A stretch of 44,417 nucleotides of DNA from Cylindrodendrum hubeiense (taxonomy: Eukaryota > Ascomycota > Sordariomycetes > Hypocreales > Nectriaceae), in assembly GCA_014621425.1 (NCBI GenBank), contig JAANBB010000344.1, forward strand, positions 1-44,417. Reading direction: 5' to 3'. The translations under genes were made by a program, and so were the position numbers. The notes under the pieces were generated by a model. That model made no database searches. It was not told where the DNA came from and saw nothing but the letters and a program-made list of their open reading frames with translations. Below, piece by piece: positions 1 to 11,176 of this stretch (positions are counted from its first letter, which is position 1; each line of letters begins with the position of its first letter).

Positions 1-1336
1 GAAGCAGAAGTTCCCATTTGCAACGAGAACCGCTTGAGGTATTCGGATGGGCGAGGTGGGCGAGGTGAGCGAGGTGGGCGAGATGGTTCTCCTTGGAGCC
101 CTTGGCCGGGGCGTATGCCGGGGTGTATCCATCCGCACGGAGCGATATGCAAGCTGGACGATGGTGGTGGCGGCGTGCATGTCTCGGTCGAGTCCAGAGA
201 GCCTGCGAGACATGGAGACAAAGCAATCCAGGGAGGACGTACGGAGTACCAAGTACAGTAGATGATCCATGGAGGCCCCAGTGGGAACTTGGGACGTCCG
301 AGGACGTTGCCATCCCTGCTCCCGCAGCAGCCACTGTCGTCCCCTTCCAACGTCTCGGCACGCGGCTGTGGCATTCCTCCCCAGATGATGCTTAAAGGCT
401 CCCTTGGACCCCCGGGGAACGAGTGTGTCGGATGATGAGAGAACGCTTGCTGTTTCTGTTTCTGTCCACGGCATAGCTTCGCGCGAAATTTCAACATACC
501 TTACCTGCCGCTTCTCCTTCTTTCTGTAGTTTCGATTCCAGTCAGAGAAGGTCCCCGTCCCCGTCGCTCCGTCACCGTGGTTCCTTCCCTGTGCAACCTT
601 CCACCACTCACTCATTCGCTCGGCGCCCTGCACCTGCCTCGCCGGACACTCAGTCTCCAACTGCCACTTGCCACTGCCACTTGCCACTGCCACTTGCCTC
701 TGCCACTGTCCGCACACCTCGCACAGCGCGTACAGCACTCCCTTTCACTTACACCTGCAACCACATCCGCAACCACATCCGCAACCTCAACCTCAACCAC
801 AAGCCCGCGCTGCACGACGCACAGCACTGCACCGCACAACGCGACGCAGAACCCGAGATATCCTGATACAGACATTTCGACACAATCTCTAGTCCTCGAT
901 CCGCCATCTCGTGTCACGCTCGCCTCGTGCCTCCTCCCTTCCTCCTCCCTTGGTGGACAGGTCGAGGTCGCTGAGTACGACTTCGCGTTCAAAGTCACAA
1001 GTTGCTCCTTCCTGTGCGCTGGTCTCGCCATTCTCTGATACAATCACTCCCGATCTCTTACAAAGTCGACTCGTGCCAATCTCCAAAATCCGTCTTGATA
1101 TTATTCTCGCCATCCGAAAACCCCCCCGAATCTGATTCACCCCATATTCACCTACATCTCACCCTGACCTCACCTTTCCAACTCTACCAACTGATCACGC
1201 CTTCCTCGGTACGCCAGTGTGCAGATGCTCTTCGCTCGCACATCTGAGCCTTACGTGGAATTTCCCCCTTACACAAGCTCGCCAGACACTCTGCACAACG
1301 CCATCTGCTGTCTCTATCATTTCATAGCCATTCAAA
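1..1336. other. Upstream region and probable CT-rich leader of the first gene
   Basis: No protein-coding gene is supported here. The stretch from about 540 to 1330 on the plus strand is rich in C and T with few G-rich blocks, as is usual for promoters and 5' leaders of filamentous fungi, and it leads into the ATG at 1337. It contains a 13-bp tandem repeat (661-708) and a shorter 12-bp repeat around 768-801. The open frames in this stretch have repetitive composition and no recognisable domain. Confidence 0.5.
661..708. repeat. 13-bp tandem repeat, about 3.7 copies
   Basis: The unit CTGCCACTTGCCA is repeated at 661-673, 674-686 and 687-699 (last base changed), followed by a partial copy to 708. 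It lies in the pyrimidine-rich leader of the gene at 1337. It is probably slippage-derived; no function can be assigned. Confidence 0.9.
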
Positions 1337-2968
1337 ATGGCCAACGGCTTTGATCGTCTTGAGCGGTTCTTCGCCAAGCGAAAGGTGTCGACCGTCTCTA
1401 CCGACTCTATTGAGCCTGTCATCACCACAGGTCTCCCTGCCACCGAACCTCAGTTCCCTTCTCCTTCCTTTATTCGCCCCAAAGCCACCCGCATGGCTGC
1501 CCGAGAAGAAGTCATAGTCAAACAACCCGGCTCCATTCGATCTCCTTCAGTGGCGGATGCGTATTCACCTAACCGGATGGGATCCACCAAGGCCCAAAGC
1601 TCGACCTATTCCTCAGACTCGTATCGGCTGCAATACTCACCCATTAGGACGTCCTCGCTCAGGCATCTGCAGGGACACCGCCTACTTGACGGGTTTGGGG
1701 ACTTCCAATTCCCGCAGCCCCCAACCCACAACGGAGAGATTTCCCCGGTATCTTTGGCATCCAACCAAATGTCAGTTTTTGAGCTCTCCGGACAGCGCAG
1801 CCCTCGATCTCGCTCCCCACGGAAGACAGAAGTCGGCCCCGATAGACTGGACACTCCCCCGGTCTCAGATCCCGAGGATGAAGACTTTCGCTGTCCTCGA
1901 TACTTCCGAAACAAGAAGCTTCCCGAACTTCCACACGGCGCCCTACCCACACCAGGCCCTTCTCCCGAACTCTCTCCAGTCTTGGATTCCCAACTGAGAG
2001 AATCGAGATCCATTGACATTCTGAACAAAGCTGTTTATCGGGATATTCACTGTCATTTGCGTGAGTCTTTGAAGCAACCTCCACTACGGAGGGCTTTGAG
2101 TCAATCTAGCCTGTCACTCTCAACCAGCAGGGGATCATTGAGCAGCTCAACTTTAAGGGAGCCTGATGTCATTGACTTCCTCAATCTGAGCGACGATGAC
2201 ATTGCGGAGATAAGCCCTGATACCCCTCCTATGTCTTCCGAGTCGGATCACTCTTCTCCTACCCTGGCATCGACCATTGCATCGCGCCAACGTCAATCTC
2301 TCCTCACACTTACACCACCGTACGCCAGTCGCCCTGCCACGGCAGCCGCCTTTGAAGCTGCAAGAATTGCCAATCGTTACAACTTTGACTTAGTTTATGT
2401 CGTCAACCTCTGGCCCGATGTCTCTGGGCCTCCAACGTCGAGTCCAGAGGAGGACACTGCTTCCTTCGACTCGGACTTCTCTGCCAAGCCTTCGAAGGGC
2501 ATGACAGGCCGCTTGTTAGCTGCATATGGACTTCACAACGTCAAATCTCCTTTCCAAATTTCGGCTGGTGTGCATGGGAAAATCCTCCGCTCTGGAGGTT
2601 GGATCGAGTATCGGAACCAGGAGGCGCGGAGTGACGAGTTCGCCCGTGGCTACGCTTGTGCCTTTTACACTGGCCAGTACTCAAGAACCGGCTCGATTGT
2701 CTCTAGTACCTCGACTTCTTCAACCAAGATGAGGCAGAGTGATCGAGGTATTGTCTTTGCGGCTTACCGGAAGCCCAGAGCTGATGGCGGTATGATGGGT
2801 GTTGGCTCGAGCAAGACCGAGTTGGCAGATGTCCATCAAGACGCTGAAGCCCTGGTTGAGATGCTCATTGATATCCACGTCGCAAATCGACTTCGCCAAC
2901 CTCTGTCACATTCTCACGACTCAGATGAGACGGGTCCCATGCCGATGCAGCCACTTAACTTACAGTGA
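1337..2968 (+). CDS. Uncharacterised Ser/Pro-rich fungal protein with a conserved-looking C-terminal domain
   Basis: This is an intronless 543-residue reading frame starting at an ATG in good context (AAAATGGCC) and ending in TGA. I do not recognise a named family. Residues 1 to about 335 are rich in Ser, Pro and Arg, look disordered, and carry many SP and TP sites (for example SPRSRSPRK near residue 155), suggesting phosphorylation. Residues about 340-525 look globular, with alternating hydrophobic strands (FDLVYVVNLWP, GRLLAAYGL, GIVFAAYRKP) and a final helix ending in IDIHVANRL. That pattern loosely resembles a GAF-like small-molecule or signalling domain, but this is inference only. There is no signal peptide or membrane segment. 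It converges with the ABC transporter gene on the opposite strand, 751 bp away. Confidence 0.8.
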   Translation: MANGFDRLERFFAKRKVSTVSTDSIEPVITTGLPATEPQFPSPSFIRPKATRMAAREEVIVKQPGSIRSPSVADAYSPNRMGSTKAQSSTYSSDSYRLQYSPIRTSSLRHLQGHRLLDGFGDFQFPQPPTHNGEISPVSLASNQMSVFELSGQRSPRSRSPRKTEVGPDRLDTPPVSDPEDEDFRCPRYFRNKKLPELPHGALPTPGPSPELSPVLDSQLRESRSIDILNKAVYRDIHCHLRESLKQPPLRRALSQSSLSLSTSRGSLSSSTLREPDVIDFLNLSDDDIAEISPDTPPMSSESDHSSPTLASTIASRQRQSLLTLTPPYASRPATAAAFEAARIANRYNFDLVYVVNLWPDVSGPPTSSPEEDTASFDSDFSAKPSKGMTGRLLAAYGLHNVKSPFQISAGVHGKILRSGGWIEYRNQEARSDEFARGYACAFYTGQYSRTGSIVSSTSTSSTKMRQSDRGIVFAAYRKPRADGGMMGVGSSKTELADVHQDAEALVEMLIDIHVANRLRQPLSHSHDSDETGPMPMQPLNLQ

Positions 2969-3719
2969 TGCTGCAACGACAGTTCTCAAAATTCCCATCT
3001 CTCACTTGGCCCTGTTCAACAACATCTTGTCAGTATTATTTTGAGTCCTACACCTTGGCCAGGTGCTACATGGTCTATTTTCATTTTCAAATCTTTGTCA
3101 AGATATCTTTGAGGGCGGTTGATTGCCATTTCCCAACTCGACGATTCACACGGCCATTGACGGCGTCCTGGATTGCTTCACTAGCCATCCAGTACACGCT
3201 GATGAACTTCAAACAGTGCAATGACGGCACACAACGAACGAACATGCTTTATGCGACTTGAGCGTGGAGTAACAGTCTGTTTTTTTCTTCTTTCTTTTCG
3301 GCCATGGTGCATGGTGGAGGATTTGTGTTATTATATGTGCAGGATGCATGGTGCATTTCGCCAACAGAAAGATAGGTGCTGCAGGCGAGGGATGGTCCCG
3401 AGCGAGCCTGTAGTAAATTGATGTCCATTAAAACTACCTTTGCATTTTTTCCCTGCTGTGACTGTGGCGTTCCTAAACATGGGTTTTGTGCATGTCGTAT
3501 GAGCAACACGCTTGATGCTGCTGGTCATTCTCGTGTCGTACGAGCATCGGAATTGTGCTGTCGATCCCTACATGGCCTTTCTGTGGAGGAGATGGGCGAG
3601 CATCCGGGTCTCGCCAAATAGCCATTTTCTTCAATAGGTATTGAAATCTTCTCAATCAAAGCTACTAATAATACATATGAAACTATTTCAACCATGGCCA
3701 TGAAAGTCCCGTCTCAATC
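2969..3719. other. Convergent 3' intergenic region
   Basis: This 751-bp stretch lies between the stop codons of two convergent genes. It should hold both 3' UTRs and polyadenylation sites. I see no credible coding frame or structured RNA. Confidence 0.5.
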
Positions 3720-6700
3720 TCATCGCCGCAACCAACCCCGGATCCCTCCCTTATCCGTACCATCTTCCTCTTGGACGTTGTTCTCTCGGACAACGCTCAG
3801 AAAGACCCTCTCGAGAGTAGCTCCACCAACCGAGTAATACTCGATGCCCATCTCGGTTTTTCCTCTCTCAAAGAGCCCGATGACGCTGGCCACGGGGCTG
3901 TTGCCGGGAATAGTGAAGCGAACTTGACCACCCAGCATGTCACGCTCAAGTTGTGCGCCAGGGAGTTCGTTGAGGACCCATTGTCGTACGTCCTCCATCT
4001 CGTCGGTAGTTGAGGTGGGGGCTGTGGCAAGGAGGAGATTTACATAGTACACGTTGCTATAGCGTTTGCGAAGGGCTTGTGTAGTGCCGACAGCGAGGAG
4101 ACGCCTGGAGATGATGGCGGTGCGGGTGGCAAGCGTATCGGCTTCCTCCATACTGTGTGTCTATTTCGTGTGTCAGCGCATCTAGTTATATAGGTTTAGT
4201 GATTGTGATTCTTACAGTGAGGAGAAGAGAGCGGTTTGGCGTGATCTCCTGGATAATCTTCCAGAATGCTCGCTTGGCGATGGCATCCATCGCGGAGGTG
4301 GGCTCGTCGAGCACCAGCACAGGCGGTTTGCCCATTAACGCAATTGCTAGACTGAGCTTCCTCTTGTTTCCACCGGAGAGTTTCGAGGCCAGCGTTTGGG
4401 CGTGAGGAGTCAGATTGAGTCGGTTCATAACATGGTTGACATTGGCCTTGACGTCCTTGATACCTTTGATCCTAGCATAAAATGACAAGTGCTCCTGGGT
4501 GTTCATCAAGTCAAGCGCGTCGTATTGCGGGCAAACTATTATTCTGTCAGCATATGCCTCTTAGTCAAGAGGTTGTTAGGCAACTGACCTCCCAAGTATT
4601 TCTGTGCAGAGCGCGTTCTAGCATTCTCGCCGCGGAGCAGAACCTTTCCGCGGTCTGCTGCCAACTCAGACTGGATGAGGTTGACGAGGGTTGACTTTCC
4701 GGCACCGTTGGGTCCAATGAGGGCCATCACGTCACTCTCTGGCAGTCCAAACGTCACATTGTCGACAGCTTTGTTAGACCCGAATGACTTGCTCAGATGA
4801 AGAGCTCGGAGGAGGTCTGACTCGGCGTTCTCGGCCCTGGTCTCCTCGTGCTCAACTTCGGCACTTGTGACAGCACTCGGGCTTTTCTCCGAATCGACGA
4901 TAATCGAAGAGTTGGTTCCTTTTCTATGGAACAACGCAAGGTCGCCCTCAATCCAGATGATAATGGCGAGAAGGAAAACCACCTGGAGAACGAGGTAGAG
5001 GATCGGGCCACCGTAGCCGTATATCGAAGCTGCTGGCGTATGCTCTCCACCTTTGCAGCCCACCTCCAGGACGTTGAGGCCGATTAGCAGCGCCCTGAAG
5101 ACATTGCCAATAGGCAGGATAAGATAAACTCCAAAGGCGATGCCAATTGTCAGCTTGTCCATCTGGGCTGCATCGGAGAACCCAGAACCAACCTAATCCT
5201 GTTAACACACGGCACTTTCTAGGAACAGTAGAACACTTACAGCAAATGATATAGCCGCAATTCCGTACATGAGCACGCTCACACCGGCCATGGCAAGGAA
5301 GGACTTGAGAGGCCCAGAGACGAAGTGTGAGATGACATAGCCCAGAAGGATGGCTGCCAGCCCGTAGAGAGCTAGGATGGGGAACATGATCCATATGGGT
5401 CCGTTCCATGTCAACTGAGTGCTAATAATTGCCGTCACTCCCACCGAAATGGCGAGGACGAACATGAAGTCGAACATGCCGTAAGCCACCCAGAGAGGGC
5501 CCCGACGGACTCCGTTTGCATACTCCAGTGCCCGAACTTTTCGAGCCTTCTCAATAGCTGGATAGAGCACAAAAGCGGCGGGATAAATAGTCTGCAGAAG
5601 CGTAAAGAAGACAACATAGATAACCCCAATATTGTCTGCCTCCTAGAAAAGGTCAGTTCGCAACACTATGCAACTGAGGGCTTGGCGTTCTTACTCGACG
5701 GGTCCCAGCAAAGCCTTCCTGGGACGCTATGATTTCTATGCTACCATTCATCTGACTCCACAAGTTAATCATGAGGGCTCCGGTTTGGCCGCCATTAGCG
5801 TTCAAACTGTAAGCGAGTATAGGAGCATGAGTATCAGATCCAGTGAAGACGCCGCCAGGTCCAGCCGTTCTGTTCGCTTTGATAAAGTCAAGGAATGCTT
5901 GGCGATCGTTGAGTACAATGGGATACTTTCCATAGAGCTTGGGGTCAACATCAACCACTTCTTGGTATTCAGCCTTGACCATGTCGTAGAGGGTTTTGTT
6001 CGCTGATGTCGGAGCTAGTGCAACCCTCGAGCAGCCATCGTATTGAAGACAGCTCTCGGACCACGATAGTGTAGGGGCTGTTGGAGGGTAAAGTTGAGGT
6101 GTGATGGTTGCGCATGACGGCTGTTTATAATCCTTCAGAAGGTCCTTGAAATTCGGTGTGATGATAAGGGGCAGGGCCAGCACATAGAGGTATGGCCACC
6201 AAAACCTCCTGAGCACGGTGAATCGCTTCCTCATAAGGACTCCAACTTGGTTCCAGAATGAAGTTGCTTCGCCGGGTGTCATCTCAAAATCGGGGTCCAC
6301 TGCGACGGCGTTGCGCTTGGTAGGCTCCAGCTCCGGTTCATCGGCCACGTTGAGGAAGACATCTTCAACTTGAGGACCCGAGATGGAAACATCCTTTACA
6401 CCCACTGAGGCCAGGGCAGCGCACAGCTCGGCAGCTGAGCGAGAATCAGGGGTCGTATAGACGAGTTGGTCTTGGTGGACGACGGTAGGATACCCGAGAT
6501 CCATTCTGCTGGCACCCAACGGGCTGAAGACCTTGTAGCCACCACCATAGAGATTCTTTAGCTCGGCGGCAGCTCCTTGGCACTTCACTTTGCCCTTGGA
6601 TAAGATGACAATGTGGTCAGCAAGGACATCGACCTCGTCGAGGAAGTGAGTCGTAAATATGATACTGCGTTTCGAGCGCTGCTGGAGCAGAATCTCCCAG

Positions 6701-8614
6701 ATGACTCGGCGAGAAAGGGGATCCAGACCGGATGTGCACTCGTCAATCAGACACACAGTTGAGTCGCCTACAAACATGCATGCCAGTTGCAGCTTTCGCT
6801 TCTGACCACCGCTCAGGGTCTTTGACTTGCTGTTGCGCTTATGGTCCAGATCGCAGGCTTTGATGAGTTCATCTAGTTCCTCGGGCGTCTCTCTCCCTGC
6901 CTTGATTTGGTTCCAGATTCGAATATGCTCCAAGACGGTGAGCTCGTCCCACAAGGTGTTTCTCTGTGGGCACAAGCCGATTTGGGAGGGCAGGGCGTCA
7001 AGCCTCACAGATCCCTCCGTGGGTGTTATGAAACCAGACATCATATGTAGAGTGGTGGTCTTTCCCGACCCGTTCGGTCCCACAAGACACAAGATCTGGC
7101 CCTTGTGTCCTTCAATACTGACTCCGTCCACAGCTGTCACCGATCGTCTCTTCCCACAGCACAACAAACGCTCCAGGAAGTTGGGGACGAATCGCTTCTT
7201 GAGGTCAAAGGTTGCGGCAACAACCCCTGGTGAGGCTGCAGCGCTTCTCGCAAACGTTCTCTTTCGGAACTCGATGCCGTGCATGAAGTGCTCAACGACC
7301 ATAGCACCAATAGGATACACGATGATTTGGACGGCGAGGAACCCAAGCATCGTCGCCTGAGTGATGTTATAGGATCTCGAGTTGATTCCGAAATCCTCGA
7401 GAGGGATCTTGTTCAGGTCGGCTCTGGTGCTGTTGATTTCCCAGAGGCACATCTGCTGCGTAAAGAAGACATGGTTGGAGCTTGGAAAGAAGAGCGTCAG
7501 GAGAAGGGCACCGATGTGCTGGGGGAGCGGGTGGAGTTGGAAGCTGTAAATCTGACCCGCAACAGATAGGAGGAGGAACATGGCCATAACGTAAATGGCC
7601 GAAACTCGGGACTTGGTGAAGAAGGCTGCGGCAAAGACAGTGGCACTGTTTACAGCCAGACCAAGAAGAATTTGCCACCCGATGAGGATGCTGAGACTCG
7701 ATGACGGGAACATGAGGTGCCCGTAAAGCACGCCGAAGACGACGAAGCAGGGCAGGCATAGAATATCAAAGATAATCAGCCAGGCCAACACTCTGGCAGC
7801 GGTTGTACTTCCGCCACCCATGGCATCCACCAGCTGGGACATTCCAGACTCTCTCTCGGTGGTGATGAGGCCCGTGAAGCGATAGATAATGACGAAGTAA
7901 CAGGCGAAGAGGGCAAATACATAGACCTGCCCGATGAGCTTGACAGACTCCTCCTGGCTCTTCATGTCTTGCTCCTTCTGTGTCTCCGGGGTGAACATAA
8001 AGACCTCGGGGATAATGGTCGAGTTTGTGATGGCATTGTTGATTGCGAGTTGAAGGGGCAGGAAAAGGTTCTCTTGGTCGCTCTTGTGTCTCTTGGCATC
8101 GAATTTGGTATCGTCGCGAGCTGGATCAGCACGAATGGCGTACTGCCAAGTATGGTTGGTGCTCTGACTGTCGTTGACCTTCCCCTTGGTCAGGGGGGAG
8201 TCGATGAAGGTGACAGCGGCATGGCAGTCGCTGACTCCTCGAAGGTTCGCGAGGCACACGCTCGTCAAGTATGATTCGTTGTCGAGGAAGAGAAGCTTTT
8301 TTTTGGTCGAGGTGCTCGGTGAAGGTCTTGATGACACGGACTGCGTCGGATCCTATGTTAGGGGGCTGCACAATAACGAGCTTTCCGGTGAGGGTGTCTG
8401 CGAGGTCCCTGATTGGGGCTGGAGTCCCGACTCCGAAGCCGTTTGAGGACGCAAGAAACGAAGGAATGGATGAAAGAAGGGCAAGAAAGGCAATGGGGAC
8501 TCCGTAGATGGAAAACAGGAAGCCGATGGGGTTCCTGACAACAGTAATAAGCAGGTTCTTGTAAATGAGAGCGCGGAGTTGGCGAGCAAAGCCTCGCAGG
8601 TCAAAGGACACCAT
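3720..8614 (-). CDS. ABCA-type (ABC1 family) full-size ABC transporter, frame broken at an A8 run
   Basis: The gene encodes a full transporter with two copies of membrane domain plus nucleotide-binding domain, about 1561 residues if the frame is repaired. This suits fungal ABCA-like lipid or amphiphile transporters. Exons on the minus strand are 8614-5695, 5642-5241, 5192-4589, 4535-4216 and 4160-3720; the introns are 48-55 bp and every junction keeps motifs intact. The first half has an N-terminal membrane anchor, a large non-cytosolic loop, and several membrane segments at about residues 220-430. NBD1 has Walker A GPNGSGKTTT (about residue 511), signature LSGGQKRK and Walker B CLIDE. NBD2 has GPNGAGKST, LSGGNKRK and VLVLDEPTSAMD. 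The oddity is that near residue 105 the frame changes at eight A residues (plus-strand T8, 8297-8304), where seven would give an uninterrupted protein. As written, translation would stop at 8126. An in-frame ATG seven codons upstream (8635) is an alternative start. The substrate is unknown. Confidence 0.9.
8297..8304 (-). other. Frame-disrupting A8 homopolymer in the ABCA gene
   Basis: On the minus strand the coding sequence reads GAC CAA followed by As and then GCTTCTC. With eight As the upstream frame runs into unrelated residues and stops at 8126. With seven, the protein reads LDQKKLLFLDNES and continues for over 1400 residues with all transporter motifs. No GT-AG intron explains the change. 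Confidence 0.9.
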
Positions 8615-9895
8615 GGCCGAGCAGGGAGATTTCAACAGGAAAAGAAGAAAAGAAGCATGAGGGACTATTCAGCCGGCCTCTGAATGAATGTGAGAAGTTG
8701 TGTTCTCAAAGAATGGAAAGCCAGTTCTGGGAGTAGTCGGTGTAAGTGTTCAGTCGTGGTGTTGGTCGGTGCCAACGTCAACAACCAACTGTATGTGCAC
8801 TTTATATCAATCCAACAAGCACTGAATACGAAAACTCCAGGGAGCGAATCAAGCAGCAATACACTGGGCGACACTGGGCGACACTGGGTGAAGATGGATT
8901 CGGAATGGCGTCTGAAACGACGAAGGAGCGCGTGTGTCCGGGATCGACCCGACGAACTAACAACACCACGCCATGGCAGCCAACAGACGGTGGAGATGCC
9001 GTCTCGCTCAGTGTGCTGGCAGCGCGAGATGGGCGTCAATCTCTCGTATTGGGCGACTCAGCCTCCCTCTCCTCGAGCGCCTGCGGGGGCGCAGGTGCCC
9101 ACAGACGTCTCTGATATGCCGGCTGGGGAAGTTGGAGGCATCCTCATAGGGCGTAGGCTGGCCTCGTCAACTCGAGTCTTGTCTCGAGGTGCTCAGCCTT
9201 CCATCCTTCCATCCCGGCCGCCAGGGGCCTTCTATACGATGGGGGGCACTTTGCTGGCTCAGGCGGCGACCAGCCCCAAGTTGGCCCGCCACAGGGGCTA
9301 CGGGGCCTAGACTCAGGCGTCCCGTCGCCCAGCTGCGTTCCTTCATTGGTCCGTTCGTCTCACTTGTTTCGAGCGGCCGCCCTCATCTACTCGGTACATG
9401 CGGGCTCGTACATCTTCATTTCAGCTGTTAGAACAGCGCATTTCGACTATACGATTCCCGTATTTAGCAGGCGTCTTTTCTTCTGTACAAGATGCCGCGT
9501 GCCGAGGTACTGGCTCTTGCTCTCTTGGCTCGTTGCAGGGGGCCCTGTGCTCTGCATCATCGAACTCCGCCATGCGTAAGAATCCAAATTCAAGCCCAAA
9601 TCCTATCTGTTCCAGTCACGAACCCTGCTGCCAACTCAGCTGTATTACTGGAAATGGTCTACAGATTTATATTCCAGAAGACATGGAAACTCTCAACAAT
9701 CCAGGACTAGGGGACTCCTGGTATTTCTCTTCCCCAAGAGACTACGCCATATCACTCACCCGAAATCTCGGGGCTTAGGAACATTACTGTTAGCGGTTCG
9801 TTTAACTGTGTATTTCAGGAACAGGGCTGCATGTGACGTAAATACAACTTCCTGTCTTGTGCGGCCTCGAGAGCCTCTGGGGCTTTACAAAGCGC
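8615..9895. other. Promoter of the ABC transporter gene and 3' flank of RRD2
   Basis: No gene is supported. The part next to the transporter start is pyrimidine-rich on the minus strand, like a fungal leader. A three-copy 10-bp direct repeat lies at 8861-8890. The longest plus-strand frame (8684-9310) has no recognisable domain and low-quality composition. Confidence 0.45.
8861..8890. repeat. 10-bp direct repeat, three copies
   Basis: ACACTGGGCG occurs at 8861-8870 and 8871-8880, and again with one change at 8881-8890. It lies about 250 bp upstream of the ABC transporter start. The spacing is one helical turn, so it could place proteins on one DNA face, but slippage is the simpler explanation. 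Confidence 0.85.
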
Positions 9896-11176
9896 TTAGT
9901 CAAAGGGAATCCTGCGCAGGCTCTCTACTGCGCCCCTTTTCTTCATCTCCTGCGCAGCTGCAAGACTGCTGGGCACCTTGATGCCGCAACAATCACCCCA
10001 GCCCTTCCCCTCGTGTCCGTGTCCCGTATGCGGGTCGGACGATTCAGGTCCTGCTTCCTCTTCGGCAGCCCAAGCAGCGTCCTCCTCGCTCATGCCGTCA
10101 GCCGCCGGCACCAGTGATCCAAAGAGGAAGTGCTGCATGACTGGGAGCTTGCCCAACACTTCCGACACAAACATTCGCCGCATGCCTCCATCGATCTTGG
10201 TCCACGACTTTGCCGACGATATGTCGTCGAGCATTGGGCTATGCCACCGGAGACCCTTGACGGTCTTGGTGCTGTTCACAAAGCTGACCTGACCCAAATA
10301 CATAAAGTCGGCTCCAAACTCTTCCAAGGAGAGGTCCTGGTGGATGGCTCGCGGGGTGATGAAAGGGTGGTATAATAGCTGAGCCGCGCCAAAAAGGAAC
10401 GGTAGGAACTGGTAGTCGTCGAGTCCCCAAACTCCATGGGATCCAGCAGGCTCCAGGTAGTAGGTCATCTGGACAACTCGCATCACGGCGAGGTACCGCA
10501 CGAAGACACGGAGAACGATGGCCTTGAAGTCGGACTTTTGCAACAGCCCAAGCTGGAAGAGACTGAGAAGCCATATCATAAAGTTCAGCTCGTGGCCAGA
10601 ACCATAATCTATGCGGCTGCCGTTGCCGAACGATTGGCAGAAGTAGGTAGACACTTCAGCGAGGGCATCGTCATTGTCCAAGCCAAGTTGGCGGTGCCAG
10701 TCTGAGCTGTTGTCCTTGGCGAGGTCGAGGAATCCACGAAATGCCTTGTTTCCGAAACGCGAGCCACCTTGCTCGTTTGGGGGAGATTTGGCCACGAGCT
10801 GTTCCGCCTCGTCGAGAATGTTCAAGATGGTCTTGACCCTGTCGCTGAGATCGCCATCCCGAACCGCTGAGCATGGAGTATCCACCACAGCCTCCGCCAG
10901 GCCAAAGATCCAGGCCGTGACCAGCTGGTATGTCGAGGATTCGAGGAACAACTCGTGGTCCTTCCTTGACAGTATCCTGCGCGAGGGTATCTTGTAGGTC
11001 CAGTCGGACGTGTCGGGTGGCGAGGGCAGACTGGGCGTCTTGGGCACGGGAGTGGCATTCGTCTGCGTCGTTCGTCGGCGGCGGGGTTCGAGCTTCGGGA
11101 TCCTGTCCTTGAGGTTGGGGATTCCGGGTGCCCCCGGTTGCGCGGGCGAGGACTGTGTAGGAGCGGGGGATGCCAT
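9896..11176 (-). CDS. RRD2: Serine/threonine-protein phosphatase 2A activator 2 (PTPA family peptidyl-prolyl isomerase)
   Basis: This uninterrupted 426-residue protein belongs to the PTPA family, which activates PP2A-type phosphatases and has peptidyl-prolyl isomerase activity. Family signatures are clear: YGSGHELNFM at 191-200, EPAGSHGVWGLDDY at 242-255, then RWHSPMLDDIS and VLGKLPVMQHF. The C-terminal WGDCCGIKVPSS and the final IPFD match the Rrd2 branch as I know it from yeast and differ from Rrd1, whose tail is long and unrelated. Residues 1 to about 60 are a Pro-rich, basic extension absent from yeast Rrd2 and probably disordered. The gene is head to head with RRP46, 326 bp apart. It should act in the cytosol and nucleus. 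Function and paralogue assignment are firm; the exact start is less so, because the N-terminal extension is poorly constrained. Confidence 0.93.
   Translation of the reverse strand: MASPAPTQSSPAQPGAPGIPNLKDRIPKLEPRRRRTTQTNATPVPKTPSLPSPPDTSDWTYKIPSRRILSRKDHELFLESSTYQLVTAWIFGLAEAVVDTPCSAVRDGDLSDRVKTILNILDEAEQLVAKSPPNEQGGSRFGNKAFRGFLDLAKDNSSDWHRQLGLDNDDALAEVSTYFCQSFGNGSRIDYGSGHELNFMIWLLSLFQLGLLQKSDFKAIVLRVFVRYLAVMRVVQMTYYLEPAGSHGVWGLDDYQFLPFLFGAAQLLYHPFITPRAIHQDLSLEEFGADFMYLGQVSFVNSTKTVKGLRWHSPMLDDISSAKSWTKIDGGMRRMFVSEVLGKLPVMQHFLFGSLVPAADGMSEEDAAWAAEEEAGPESSDPHTGHGHEGKGWGDCCGIKVPSSLAAAQEMKKRGAVESLRRIPFD

Noticed and set aside
5643..8614. A pseudogene call for the ABC transporter
   Set aside because: A single homopolymer shift is the only defect; all motifs and five exons are intact, so a sequence error or slippage is at least as likely as decay.
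8684..9310. A 208-codon plus-strand frame between the ABC transporter and RRD2
   Set aside because: No domain, poor composition, and it covers the transporter promoter and its 10-bp repeats.
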